34,176 bases of DNA from a bacterium HR24 (GCA_002898715.1 BEIA01000011.1:1-34176), one strand, 5' to 3'. Counted from the stretch's first letter, positions 8,172 to 16,853 are shown. Notes: generated by a model not told the origin, from the letters alone. Numbers and translations: made by a program.

Positions 8172-9521
8172 ATGCTGGAACGGGACGAGGCCCGCGAGTA
8201 CGTGCTGGAGATGGCCCGCCAGCACGACGTCAAGTTCGTGCGCCTCTGGTTCACCGACATCCTGGGCCAGCTCAAGAGCATCAACATCACCGTCGAGGAG
8301 CTGCCCGAGGCCCTGGAGGATGGCGTCAGCTTCGACGGCTCATCGATCGAGGGCTTCGCCAGGGCCGACGAGTCGGACATGATCGCCATGCCCGACCCGA
8401 CCACCTTCGCCCTCTTGCCCTGGCGCCCCCAGCAGAAGCGTGTTGCCCGCCTCTTCTGCGATGTGCTCCTGCCCAGCGGCGAGCCCTTCGAGGGCGACCC
8501 CCGTTACGTACTGAAGCGTAACCTCAAGCGGGCCGCCGACCTGGGCTACACCTTCTACGTGGGGCCGGAGCTGGAGTTCTTCTACTTCCAGGGGCCCGAC
8601 GCCCCCAATGTACTGGACCGCGGCGGCTACTTCGACCTCACGCCCCTGGACGAGGCCACCGACCTGCGGCGCGATACGGTGCTGATGCTGGAGGAGATGG
8701 GCATCGCCGTGGAGCACAGCCACCACGAGGGCGCCCCCAGCCAGCACGAGATCGACCTCCACTACGCCGATGCCCTCACCATGGCCGATTCGGTCATGAC
8801 CGCCCGCCTGGTGGTCAAGGAAGTGGCCATGAAGCACGGTGTGTATGCCACCTTCATGCCCAAGCCCCTGTCCGACGAGAACGGCTCGGGCATGCACATC
8901 AACCAGTCGCTCTTCCGGGGGGAGCGCAACGCCTTCTACGACCCCAATGACCCGCAAAGGCTCTCGGCGGTGGCCAGGGCATACATTGGCGGCCTGCTGC
9001 GCCACGCGCCCGAGATCACCCTCGTTACCAACCAGTGGGTCAACTCGTACAAGCGGCTGGTGCGGGGCAGCGGGCCCCTGGGCTTCGAGGCGCCGGTCTA
9101 CGTCTCCTGGTCCTTCCGCAACCGGGCCGACCTGATCCGGGTGCCGGAGGTGAAGGCGGGCAAGGAGCAGGCGGTGCGCATCGAGTACCGCGCCCCCGAC
9201 CCGGCCTGCAACCCTTACCTGGCCTTCGCCGCCATGTTGGCCGCCGGCCTGGAAGGCATCGAGAGGGAGTACCCTTGCCCTGCGCCCGCCGACAAGAGCG
9301 TCTACGAAATGACGGACGAGGAGCGCGAGGAACGGGGCATCACCCACCTGCCCGGCTCCCTGTGGGAAGCCATTCAGCTTGCCGAGCGCTCCCAACTGCT
9401 GCGCCGCTGTCTGGGCGAGCACGTCTTCCACACCCTCGTGCAGAACAAGAAGATCGAATGGGGCGAGTACCGTCGTCAGGTCACCGATTACGAGGTGCGC
9501 CGCTACCTGCCCATCCTGTAG
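8172..9521 (+). CDS. glnA: Glutamine synthetase, type GSI-alpha
   Basis: This 449-residue glutamine synthetase has the same catalytic segments as its neighbour (GPELEFFYF, NGSGMHINQSL, VNSYKRLVRGSGPLGFEAP, RIEYRAPDPACNPYLAF) but lacks the 25-residue insertion. Its C-terminal part reads VYEMTDEEREERGITHLPGS, like the GSI-alpha enzymes of Firmicutes and Archaea, which are regulated by feedback rather than adenylylation. It is therefore a distinct paralogue, not a recent duplicate. There are two in-frame ATGs, at 8166 and 8172. GGAGGT (8158-8163) is only 2 nt from the first but 8 nt from the second, so I start at 8172 (MLERDEAREY). It follows the first glnA by 93 nt with its own promoter. A role as a GlnA-like enzyme for another amine is possible, but the active site looks complete. 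Confidence 0.92.
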   Translation: MLERDEAREYVLEMARQHDVKFVRLWFTDILGQLKSINITVEELPEALEDGVSFDGSSIEGFARADESDMIAMPDPTTFALLPWRPQQKRVARLFCDVLLPSGEPFEGDPRYVLKRNLKRAADLGYTFYVGPELEFFYFQGPDAPNVLDRGGYFDLTPLDEATDLRRDTVLMLEEMGIAVEHSHHEGAPSQHEIDLHYADALTMADSVMTARLVVKEVAMKHGVYATFMPKPLSDENGSGMHINQSLFRGERNAFYDPNDPQRLSAVARAYIGGLLRHAPEITLVTNQWVNSYKRLVRGSGPLGFEAPVYVSWSFRNRADLIRVPEVKAGKEQAVRIEYRAPDPACNPYLAFAAMLAAGLEGIEREYPCPAPADKSVYEMTDEEREERGITHLPGSLWEAIQLAERSQLLRRCLGEHVFHTLVQNKKIEWGEYRRQVTDYEVRRYLPIL

Positions 9522-9540
9522 ACGGTAACGGGACGGGCAT

Positions 9541-9570
9541 CCCCCGCCTCTATTAATCGGGGGCTATAAT
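9541..9570 (+). promoter_or_regulatory. Hairpin fused to the promoter of the NarL-type regulator
   Basis: CCCCCG (9541-9546) pairs with CGGGGG (9558-9563) around an 11-nt AT-rich loop, and a consensus -10 TATAAT (9565-9570) begins one base later. No -35 hexamer is recognisable. A single GTAAC (9525-9529) lies 36 bp before the -10, but no second half-site follows at +11. The hairpin may end the glnA transcript, act as an operator, or both. Confidence 0.55.
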
Positions 9571-9602
9571 GTTGGGGCCGTACGGCCGGAGGTGAGGCCC
9601 AG

Positions 9603-10301
9603 GTGAGCCAAGAGGACAAGACGGGGACAGCCACTCGTCGCGCACGGCCCGTCAGCATCCTCATCGTCGATGACCACCCGGTAGTGCGCGAGGGCTTGCG
9701 GGCCCTGGTAAAGGCGCGCGACATCCAGGTGGTGGGCGAGGCAGCCGATGGCCAGGAGGCAGTGGAAATGGCCCGCCGCCTGCGGCCGGACGTGATCCTC
9801 ATGGACATCCGCCTGCCCGACATGGACGGCTTTGCCGCCACCGCCGCCATCAAGCAGGAGCTGCCCCGCACCGCTGTCATAATGGTCACCAGCTACGAGA
9901 GCCGGGAATACCTTGAGCGGGCCCTGGAGGTGGGCGCCTCCGGCTACGTGCTCAAGGGCATGCCCCGCGAGGCCTACCTGGAGGCTATCCGCACCGTCCG
10001 CGCCGGCGGCTCCATAATCGAGGCCGGCCTCCTCGCGCAGCTCGTGCGCCAGCACCAGCCCCAGGCCGAGCCCGCCGACCAGGTGGCCCAGGCGGTGGCC
10101 TCCCTGTCACCACGAGAACGTGAGGTGCTCCGGCTCATCGCCCGCGGCCTGACCAACAAGGAGATCGCCCAGCAGATCCATTACAGCCTGGGGACCGTAA
10201 AGAACGTCGTGCGCCGCATCATCGACAAGCTGGGCGTCTCCGACCGCACGCAGGCGGCAGTACTCGCTGCTCGCGCCGGCCTCACCGAGGACGAAGAGTG
10301 A
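9603..10301 (+). CDS. NarL/LuxR-family response regulator
   Basis: This 232-residue protein has a complete receiver domain (about 17-135) and a LuxR-type helix-turn-helix (about 167-226). The phosphorylation residues are all present: Asp23-Asp24, Asp68 (ILMDIR), Thr96 and Lys118. The output domain reads SPREREVLRLIARGLTNKEI and then GTVKNVVRRIIDKL. It should therefore respond to a histidine kinase, but none is encoded in the window. The GTG start at 9603 has GGAGGT (9588-9593) 9 nt before it. It has its own TATAAT promoter directly after the second glnA, so a link to nitrogen status is possible but rests only on position. A hairpin (CTGTCC/GGACAG) follows the stop. Confidence 0.9.
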   Translation: MSQEDKTGTATRRARPVSILIVDDHPVVREGLRALVKARDIQVVGEAADGQEAVEMARRLRPDVILMDIRLPDMDGFAATAAIKQELPRTAVIMVTSYESREYLERALEVGASGYVLKGMPREAYLEAIRTVRAGGSIIEAGLLAQLVRQHQPQAEPADQVAQAVASLSPREREVLRLIARGLTNKEIAQQIHYSLGTVKNVVRRIIDKLGVSDRTQAAVLAARAGLTEDEE

Positions 10302-10542
10302 GACCTGTCCGCCTGGACAGCGCAGATAGCCGTCATGGTGTCCATACGGAGCATCCTTTGGCCTTCAGGCCAATCACTCGTCGGGGCCACTGTCCGCTGG
10401 TAGCTGATATGATTGCCCTCCCGGTGCCGTCGCTTCTGGCCGGAAGATAGTATCCCTCTCTTGCCAGCCCGGCCTAGCCTTTAGGCATGGGCAGGGGTGT
10501 CCTCAGGAGACCCTGCAGGCCCATGAGGGAGGGGGAACCCAT
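10302..10542. other. Intergenic region before the sigma factor gene
   Basis: 241 bp with no credible gene on either strand. It contains a 6-bp hairpin right after the regulator stop (CTGTCC 10305-10310 / GGACAG 10315-10320, no T-run) and a 7-bp inverted repeat TTGGCCT/AGGCCAA (10358-10373). A possible -10 (TATGAT, 10408-10413) lacks a -35. The promoter of the sigma factor cannot be fixed with confidence. Confidence 0.4.
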
Positions 10543-11082
10543 ATGGAACAACCTAACGCCTTTTCGGACGCCTTTCAGGCGTTCTACCCGCGCATCTTCA
10601 GTTTCATCCTCGCCCGCACGCGCGACCAGCACGTGGCCGAGGACCTGACGGCCGAGGCCTTCGTCCGTGCCTATCGCTACTGGGACCGCCTGCGGCACGA
10701 GGAAGCCCTGGCCAGCTGGCTGTTCCGCATCGCCAAGAACCTGGTGGCCAGCCACCGCCGGCGGACACGCACCCTGGAACGCGCCCTGGACAGAGCTGCC
10801 CACCTCCCTCAGGACGGGAACGGCACCCTCCCCGACCCCGAAGAGGTAGTGCTGCATAAGGAAGACCTGGCGCGGCTGAAGCGGCTCCTGTCCCGCCTCT
10901 CCCCCCGCGAGCAGGAGGTGCTCTCGCTGCGCTTCGAGTGGGGCATGGACAGTCGGCAGATAGGGGAACTGCTGGGCCTTTCCGACGTGCACGTACGGGT
11001 CATCATCTACCGCGCACTGGGCCGGTTGCGGCGCGGCTTCGAAACGGAACAGGCTGCCAAGAAGGCGGTGGCCGTCAGCTAG
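10543..11082 (+). CDS. RNA polymerase sigma factor, sigma-70 ECF-like
   Basis: This 179-residue protein has sigma region 2 at about residues 10-75 (FYPRIFSFILARTRDQHVAEDLTAEAFVRAY, with WLFRIAKNLVASHRRR) and region 4 at about 112-168 (LSRLSPREQEVLSLRFEWGMDSRQIGELLG and VIIYRALGRLRRG). Regions 1 and 3 are missing, which is typical of extracytoplasmic-function sigma factors. The ATG at 10543 is preceded by a purine-rich GAGGGAGGGGG 7 nt upstream. Such sigma factors are normally held by an anti-sigma factor encoded next to them, but here the next gene is nuoN on the opposite strand with only 4 bp between the two stops. Its regulon and signal are therefore unknown. Confidence 0.88.
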   Translation: MEQPNAFSDAFQAFYPRIFSFILARTRDQHVAEDLTAEAFVRAYRYWDRLRHEEALASWLFRIAKNLVASHRRRTRTLERALDRAAHLPQDGNGTLPDPEEVVLHKEDLARLKRLLSRLSPREQEVLSLRFEWGMDSRQIGELLGLSDVHVRVIIYRALGRLRRGFETEQAAKKAVAVS

Positions 11083-11086
11083 GGCC

Positions 11087-12559
11087 TCAGCGGCCAGCCA
11101 CCAGGGCCGTACCCAGCTCGCGGTAGACCAGAGAGGCAGCGTCCTCGGCCGCCTCCATCAGGGGCAGCGGGGCGAGGCCCACCAGGAAGATCCCCACCAG
11201 CAGCGCCGCCACCGCTGCATACTCCAGCCACGGCGTGGAGAAGCGTCCAGGCTCCTCGGGCTCTCCCAGGTACATCTGCTTCATCACCATCAGGTAGTAG
11301 TACAGGGATATGAAGCTGGTGAGGACGCCCACCCCGGCCAGCCACAGGAACCCTTCCTCGGCGATGGCCTGGAAGAGCACGAACTTGGTCACGAAGCCGG
11401 CGAACAGCGGCATCCCTGCCAGGGAAAACAGGGAGGCCGCCATGGCCAGGGCGAGGAACGGCGCCCGCTCCGCCAGGCCCCGGTAGTCGTAGATGTCCTC
11501 TTTGCCCGTCCAGTTGTAGTAGACGATGGCGCAGGCGAATGCCGCCAGGTTGCTGATGACGTAGCCGGCCAGGTGGAAGAGGATGGCGGTGGCCGCATCC
11601 GGACGGTCGGGGGAGAGCGCCACCACCCCCGCCAGTATGTACCCCACCTGTCCGATGCTGGAGTAGGCCAGCAGCCGCTTGATATTGCGCTGCTGCAGGG
11701 CCACCAGGTTACCCAGCAGCATGGTCGCCGCAGCCAGGCCTGCCAGAAGCGGCTGCCAGTCATCGGCCAGGGGCATGAGGCCGCGCACGAACAGCTTGAT
11801 GAACAGGGCGAACCCCGCCGCCTTGGACAGGGCCGAGATGAGGGCCGTCACCGGCAGGGGAGCCCCCTCGTAGGCGTCGGGCGTCCACATGTGGAAGGGC
11901 ACCGCCGCTACCTTGAAGCCCAGCCCGGCTACCAGCAGCACCAGCCCCAGCAGCACCGCCGACCGCGCCCCCTCCAGGTCTCCGCTCAGCGCCTCGCGGA
12001 TCCCGTCGTACTGGGTGGTCTTAGTGGCGGCATATATCATGCTGAGGCCGTACAGCAAGATGGCGGAAGAGAAGGCGCCCAGCAGCATATACTTCAGGCC
12101 GCCCTCGTTGGAGCGGATCTCGTTGCGGGCGAAGGAGGCCAGCACGTACAGGCTGAAGCTGGATAGCTCCAGGGCGATGTAGGCCGAGAGGAGCTCCTGG
12201 GCCGCCGCCATGTAGGTGGCGCCCAGGGCAGAGAGAAGCACCAGTCCGTAGTACTCGCCGGCGTTCTTCAGCCTCTCGCCCACGTAGCGGGCGGAGACCA
12301 GGCACACAGTGAAGGCGATGCCGTGGAAAAGGAGCCGGAAGAAGGTAGTGTAGTTGTCCACCTCTAGCAGGTTGCCGAAGGCAGCGTCGTCGTTCAGCCA
12401 GATCAGGGACGTACCGGCGGCAGCCAGTGCGCCCGCCGCCCCCAGATAGCCCAGCCATGTCTTGGGCAGCCTGGGGAAGAAGGTGCCCACCAGCACCAGC
12501 ATTGCGGCCCAGCCAGCCAGGACGTATTCCGGCGCCAGAAGCGACCAGTCCAGCCTCAT
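11087..12559 (-). CDS. nuoN: NADH-quinone oxidoreductase subunit N
   Basis: This 490-residue, roughly 14-helix membrane protein is one of the three antiporter-like proton-pumping subunits of complex I. It shows the family pattern, including KMLLLGAF-type sequence (LKYMLLGAFSSAILLYGLSM), PFHMWTPDAYEGAPLPVTA and LLAYSSIGQVGYILAG. Start: the ATG at 12559 overlaps the nuoM stop as ATGA. The frame can be read further upstream, but those residues overlap nuoM in another frame. It is the last gene of the nuo operon and converges on the sigma factor gene with a 4-bp gap and no visible terminator. Confidence 0.95.
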   Translation of the reverse strand: MRLDWSLLAPEYVLAGWAAMLVLVGTFFPRLPKTWLGYLGAAGALAAAGTSLIWLNDDAAFGNLLEVDNYTTFFRLLFHGIAFTVCLVSARYVGERLKNAGEYYGLVLLSALGATYMAAAQELLSAYIALELSSFSLYVLASFARNEIRSNEGGLKYMLLGAFSSAILLYGLSMIYAATKTTQYDGIREALSGDLEGARSAVLLGLVLLVAGLGFKVAAVPFHMWTPDAYEGAPLPVTALISALSKAAGFALFIKLFVRGLMPLADDWQPLLAGLAAATMLLGNLVALQQRNIKRLLAYSSIGQVGYILAGVVALSPDRPDAATAILFHLAGYVISNLAAFACAIVYYNWTGKEDIYDYRGLAERAPFLALAMAASLFSLAGMPLFAGFVTKFVLFQAIAEEGFLWLAGVGVLTSFISLYYYLMVMKQMYLGEPEEPGRFSTPWLEYAAVAALLVGIFLVGLAPLPLMEAAEDAASLVYRELGTALVAGR

Positions 12560-14127
12560 TGCGAGATCCCCGGCAGGTTCTTCACCGATGCAGCGATGCG
12601 CTCCAGGAAGGGAAACGGCCACATGCCGGCAAAGGCCAGGAAGAACACCAGCACCGCCCCGCCGAACTGCTCACCGGGCCTCATCTCCTTCAGGAAGTTC
12701 CAGCGCTCGTTGAACGGCCCGAAGTAGGCCCGTGCCAGCATCCGCAGGATGTAGGTGGCCGTGATGGCCGCCGCCAGGATGCCCAGGGCTCCCGCCCATG
12801 GATACCCGGCCCTGAACACGCCCACGAAGATGAGGAGCTCGGCCACGAACCCGGCCAGCCCGGGCAGACCCAGGGAAGACAGCCCCGCTGCCGCCCAGTA
12901 GGCGGCGTGGCGCGGCATCCTCTGGGCCAGGCCACCGAAGATGGTCATGTCGCGCACATGCGCCTGGTCGTACAGCGCCCCCACGTTGGTGAACATCAGG
13001 GCGGTCATCACCCCGTGGGCGAACATCTGCAGCACCGCCCCGTTGATGCCGATCTCGTGCATGCTGGCCAGGCCCATGATCACGTAGCCCATGTGGCTGA
13101 CGCTGGAATAGCCCACCATGTACTTCAGGTCGGTCTGGGCAAGGGCCGACACGGCGCCGTAAAGGGCGCCGGTCACCCCCAACGTCATCATCACTGGCGC
13201 CCAGAAGTGAGCGCCCTCGGGCATCAGGGCCATACCCACCCGCAAGATGCCGAAGGCCCCCAGCTTCATCAGCACCCCGGCATGGAGCATGCTCACTGCC
13301 GTCGGCGCCGCCACGTGCCCATCGGGCGACCAGGTGTGGAAGGGCCACAGGCCCGCCAGCACCCCGAACCCGAGCATGAAGAACGGGAAGAAGATCTTCT
13401 GGAAGGTCTCGTCGTAGGCCACCGCCTGCAGGGCCGGCAGGTCGAAGGTGCCGAGCCCCGCCTCCACGAAGGTAGCGAAGATGCCTATGAAGATGAGCAC
13501 GCTGCCCGCCACCAGGTACAGCACCAGCTTCAGCGCCCCGTACTCCTTGGTACGGACGAAGTTGCCAAAGTTGGTGCTAGCCCCCCAGATGGCGATGAGG
13601 AAGTACATGGGCAGCACCGCCACCTCGTACCAGAAGAAGAACCAGAACAGGTCCAGGCTGGCGAAGACGCCGTAGACCCCCGACACCAGCAGGAACAGCA
13701 GCACGAAATAGTCCTTGTTCCGGTAGTCGATGTTCCAGGAGATGAACACGCCCGTGAAAATGACGATGCCCGTGAGCAGGATCAGCGGCGCCGTGATGCC
13801 ATCCACCGCCAGGTGGAAGCTGATTCCCCTGTCGCCCAGGAAGGCCACGTCCCGCAGCCAGTCCAGGCGCAGGTCGTACCGGTAACCGCCGTCCTCGAAC
13901 TGATAGGCGACGAAGATGGCGAGGGAGAGGGCGAAGAGCGCCGTCCCCGACAAGAGGCACAGGTACCGCACCAGGTACCGGCCCGACAGTGGCAGCCGGT
14001 CCGGCAGCGGCCCCAGCTTGGGCACCGGCAGGTACCGCACCTGCTCGTCGTGGCGGTAGGGAATGAGCATGAGCAGCAGGCAGGTGCCCACCGGCACAGC
14101 TATGGTGGCGAAAACGGCCCACTCCAT
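12556..14127 (-). CDS. nuoM: NADH-quinone oxidoreductase subunit M
   Basis: This 523-residue membrane subunit of complex I pumps protons. Recognisable segments are FFFWYEVAVLPMYFLIAIWG, with the conserved helix-5 glutamate, FHTWSPDGHVAAPTAVSMLHAGVLMKLGAFG (in the H-T-W-x-P-D family style) and LKYMVGYSSVSHMGYV. Length is as expected (about 500-520). The gene starts 4 nt after the nuoL stop and its stop overlaps the nuoN start. Confidence 0.95.
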   Translation of the reverse strand: MEWAVFATIAVPVGTCLLLMLIPYRHDEQVRYLPVPKLGPLPDRLPLSGRYLVRYLCLLSGTALFALSLAIFVAYQFEDGGYRYDLRLDWLRDVAFLGDRGISFHLAVDGITAPLILLTGIVIFTGVFISWNIDYRNKDYFVLLFLLVSGVYGVFASLDLFWFFFWYEVAVLPMYFLIAIWGASTNFGNFVRTKEYGALKLVLYLVAGSVLIFIGIFATFVEAGLGTFDLPALQAVAYDETFQKIFFPFFMLGFGVLAGLWPFHTWSPDGHVAAPTAVSMLHAGVLMKLGAFGILRVGMALMPEGAHFWAPVMMTLGVTGALYGAVSALAQTDLKYMVGYSSVSHMGYVIMGLASMHEIGINGAVLQMFAHGVMTALMFTNVGALYDQAHVRDMTIFGGLAQRMPRHAAYWAAAGLSSLGLPGLAGFVAELLIFVGVFRAGYPWAGALGILAAAITATYILRMLARAYFGPFNERWNFLKEMRPGEQFGGAVLVFFLAFAGMWPFPFLERIAASVKNLPGISQ

Positions 14128-14131
14128 ATCG

Positions 14132-16033
14132 CTAGACCCTCACGGCCAGAAGGACAGCCGCCGCGATGAGCGCACCGGCCGCTATGGCCAGGGCATAGTT
14201 GGGCAGGCGTCCCGTCTGCAAGAACTTGAGCTCGAAGCCGGTGAAGAAGGCCAGCCCCGCCGTCCCGTCCACCCCCGTGTCGTTGACCACCACCCGGTCG
14301 AACCAGGCGATCACCCGTCCCAGGGCCAGGACGATACGGTCGATGACCCACTGGTACGCCTCGTCGACGTAGTACTTGTGCCAGAGGAGCTGATAGATGG
14401 GGCGGAAGCGCTCGCCCAGCACCCGGGCCGGCCGCGCCTCTCCCCACCAGGCCCAGCCTGCCACCGCCAGCCCTACCACTACCGACACGATGGAGGCCAC
14501 AGCTATGGCCGATGGGAACTTCAGCTCCTCCGGCTCCTCGAAGAACACGAACTTGCCGATGCTCCCCGGGAAGCCCAGCGCCTCGCCCACGGCGTCGAAC
14601 GTCCAGAAGCCCGCCACCACCGATATGGCCGCCAGCACCAGCACCGGCAGCAGCATGTTCGGCGGCGCCTCATGGGCGTGCTCGTAGGCGTGATGGTCCC
14701 GTGGCCGGCCGGTGAAAGTGAGGATGTACAGCCGCCCCATGTAAACGGCGCTCAGGAAGGCGCTGAAGGCCACCAGGGCCGTCACCAAGGCGTTCTGATG
14801 GGTGCTGACCCCGTGCAGGATGGCGTCCTTGGCCCAGAACCCCGAGAAGGGGATGAGCGCGGCCATGGAGAGGGCCCCTACGCCGAAGGCAGCCGCCGTC
14901 TGGGGCATCTTCGCCGCCAGACCGCCGAGCTGGGTCACCTCCTGCCGGTCGGTGCCGTGGATGACGTTGCCCGCGGCCATAAACAGCAGCGCCTTGAAGA
15001 ACCCATGCACGAACAGGTAGAACATGGCCGCCGTTACGTCCCGCGAGCCCAGGGCCACCATCATCAGGCCCAGGCTGTTGAGGGTCGAGTAGGCCACCAC
15101 CCGCTTGATGTCCGTGGCCACGAGGCCCATCGTGGCCGACATGAGGATGGTCACCAGGGCCAGGGACGTCACCACGTTGAGGGCTATCGGGTCGGCCAGG
15201 TCGAACAGGGGCATGGTCCGGGCCACCATGTACACCCCAGCCACCACCATGGTGGCGGCGTGGATGAGCGCCGAGACCGGTGTGGGCCCCTCCATGGCGT
15301 CGGGGAGCCAGACGTGCAGCGGGAACTGGGCCGACTTGCCCACCGCCCCGGCGAAGAGCAGCAGCACCGCCAGGGTCAGGTACTCTCGGCTGTAGCCTCC
15401 CGCCTCGGCAAACTCGAATATCTCGCGAATGTTGAAGGTCCCCGCTTCCCGCCAGAGCAGCACTATACCGATAAGGAACCCCACATCACCGATGCGGGTG
15501 GTGATGAACGCCTTCTTGGCCGCCTCGGCTGCCGAGCGCCGCTCGTGCCAGAATCCGATCAGCAAGTAGGAGCAGAAGCCGACCCCTTCCCAGGCGGCGT
15601 ACAGCAGCAGAAGGTTGTCGGCCAGCACCAGCGTGACCATGGAGGCCACGAACAGGCTCATGGCGGCGAAGAACCAGCCGTAGCGGGGGTCACCCTTCAT
15701 GTAGCCCGTCGAGTAGATGAAGATCAGCGTCCCCACGAAGGTGACCACCGCCAGCATCACCGCCGCCAGCTGGTCGAACAGGAAGCCCAGCGTCACATGG
15801 AAGGTGCCGAAGCGCAGCCAGTCGATACCCGAGGACACCCCCTCGAAGTGGCCCTCGTCCAGCGCCCCCAGCAGGTCTGCCAGCATGAAGGCGAAGAGCA
15901 CGAAGCTGGCTGCCACCGCGCCGATGGCCAGCCAGTCGCCCCGTCGGGGCAGGTACGGGCCCAGCAGCAGCAGCACCACGAAGGCCCCGAAGGGCAGCGT
16001 CGGCAGGAGCCAGGCGTGCTCCATCCCTACCAT
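14132..16033 (-). CDS. nuoL: NADH-quinone oxidoreductase subunit L
   Basis: This 633-residue subunit is the distal antiporter-like proton pump of complex I, with the long C-terminal part that in other species forms the lateral helix along the membrane arm. Seen are AAWEGVGFCSYLLIGFW, with the conserved glutamate, SAQFPLHVWLPDAMEGPTPVSALIHAATMVVAG and VVAYSTLNSLGLMM. The ATG at 16033 overlaps the end of nuoK; a second ATG three codons later (16024) is an alternative start. No degradation or fusion is visible. Confidence 0.95.
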   Translation of the reverse strand: MVGMEHAWLLPTLPFGAFVVLLLLGPYLPRRGDWLAIGAVAASFVLFAFMLADLLGALDEGHFEGVSSGIDWLRFGTFHVTLGFLFDQLAAVMLAVVTFVGTLIFIYSTGYMKGDPRYGWFFAAMSLFVASMVTLVLADNLLLLYAAWEGVGFCSYLLIGFWHERRSAAEAAKKAFITTRIGDVGFLIGIVLLWREAGTFNIREIFEFAEAGGYSREYLTLAVLLLFAGAVGKSAQFPLHVWLPDAMEGPTPVSALIHAATMVVAGVYMVARTMPLFDLADPIALNVVTSLALVTILMSATMGLVATDIKRVVAYSTLNSLGLMMVALGSRDVTAAMFYLFVHGFFKALLFMAAGNVIHGTDRQEVTQLGGLAAKMPQTAAAFGVGALSMAALIPFSGFWAKDAILHGVSTHQNALVTALVAFSAFLSAVYMGRLYILTFTGRPRDHHAYEHAHEAPPNMLLPVLVLAAISVVAGFWTFDAVGEALGFPGSIGKFVFFEEPEELKFPSAIAVASIVSVVVGLAVAGWAWWGEARPARVLGERFRPIYQLLWHKYYVDEAYQWVIDRIVLALGRVIAWFDRVVVNDTGVDGTAGLAFFTGFELKFLQTGRLPNYALAIAAGALIAAAVLLAVRV

Positions 16034-16335
16034 CGCAGCGTGTCCACCTCGTCGACGTTAGCGGTTGCCCGGTTGCGGAACAGGCGCAGGATGATGGCCA
16101 GGGCCAGCCCTACCTCGGCCGCGGCGATGGTGATGACGAAGATGGCGAAGATGAGGCCGCGGAACTCCTGTGGCGCCAGGTAGGCGGCGAAGGCGATGAA
16201 GTTGATGCTCACCGCCTGCAGCATCAGCTCCACCGACATGAGGATGAGGACGGCGCTGCGCCGGGCCAGGACGCCATACACGCCCAGGGCGAACAGAATG
16301 GCCCCCAACACCAGAAAGTGCTGGATGGGGATCAT
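16027..16335 (-). CDS. nuoK: NADH-quinone oxidoreductase subunit K
   Basis: This 102-residue, three-helix subunit lies in the membrane arm and carries glutamates needed for proton transfer, here in LMSVELMLQAVSINF and VITIAAAEVGLALAI. The length equals the family norm. It is translationally coupled at both ends: its ATG overlaps the nuoJ stop as ATGA, and its stop overlaps the nuoL start. Confidence 0.95.
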   Translation of the reverse strand: MIPIQHFLVLGAILFALGVYGVLARRSAVLILMSVELMLQAVSINFIAFAAYLAPQEFRGLIFAIFVITIAAAEVGLALAIILRLFRNRATANVDEVDTLRW

Positions 16336-16838
16336 TCTTCCTCTTCCTCCATACGGGCCAGGATGACAGCCCCCACCAGGGCCACGATCAGCACCAGCGA
16401 GGCCACCTCGAAGGGCACCGACCAGTTGCGGAACAGTGAGCGCCCCAGCTCCCGCGCCGGCACGAGGGTTATCTGCTCGGTCGCCCCCAGGGCTGCCCAG
16501 TCGGTGGTCACGATGGCCGTCACCAGCAGGCCCAGCAGCGCGCTGCCCAGGACAAAGGCGAAGGGCTTCTGGGGCCCGTCCACCGCCTGCGGCACGTCCC
16601 GCGCCCGGGTGAGCATCAGCACGAACAGGATGAGGATGGTGACGGCGGCGCCATAGATGAGCACCTGCACGATGGCCAGGAACTCGGCCGCCAGGAGGAG
16701 GAAGACGCCGGCGACGCCCAACAGCGCGACGATGAGGAACAGGGCGGCGTAGACCACGCTGCGGGCCAGCACCACCCCCAGACCGCCCAGCACGGTCACC
16801 GCCGCGACGACGTAGAAGATCCCCTCTTCGAGCGTCAT
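16332..16838 (-). CDS. nuoJ: NADH-quinone oxidoreductase subunit J
   Basis: This 168-residue, five-helix membrane subunit contains the conserved AEFLAIVQVLIYGAAVTILILFVLML segment with the pi-bulge helix. The start codon ATG (16838) is directly preceded by AAAGGGG with no spacer, so the exact start or initiation mode is unsure. The 109-bp gap from nuoI is the only sizeable gap inside the operon and holds strong hairpins. Confidence 0.93.
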   Translation of the reverse strand: MTLEEGIFYVVAAVTVLGGLGVVLARSVVYAALFLIVALLGVAGVFLLLAAEFLAIVQVLIYGAAVTILILFVLMLTRARDVPQAVDGPQKPFAFVLGSALLGLLVTAIVTTDWAALGATEQITLVPARELGRSLFRNWSVPFEVASLVLIVALVGAVILARMEEEEE

Positions 16839-16853
16839 CCCCTTTCGCTCTGG

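Noticed and set aside
9525-9540. GlnR box before the NarL-type regulator
   Set aside because: Only one GTAAC is present. The position 11 bp downstream reads GGCAT, too far from the half-site, so it is mentioned only as a single half-site.
14063-16183. A 706-codon open frame antisense to nuoL
   Set aside because: It has the same cause. The product is a His/Gln/Glu-rich string of low complexity opposite a clear NuoL.
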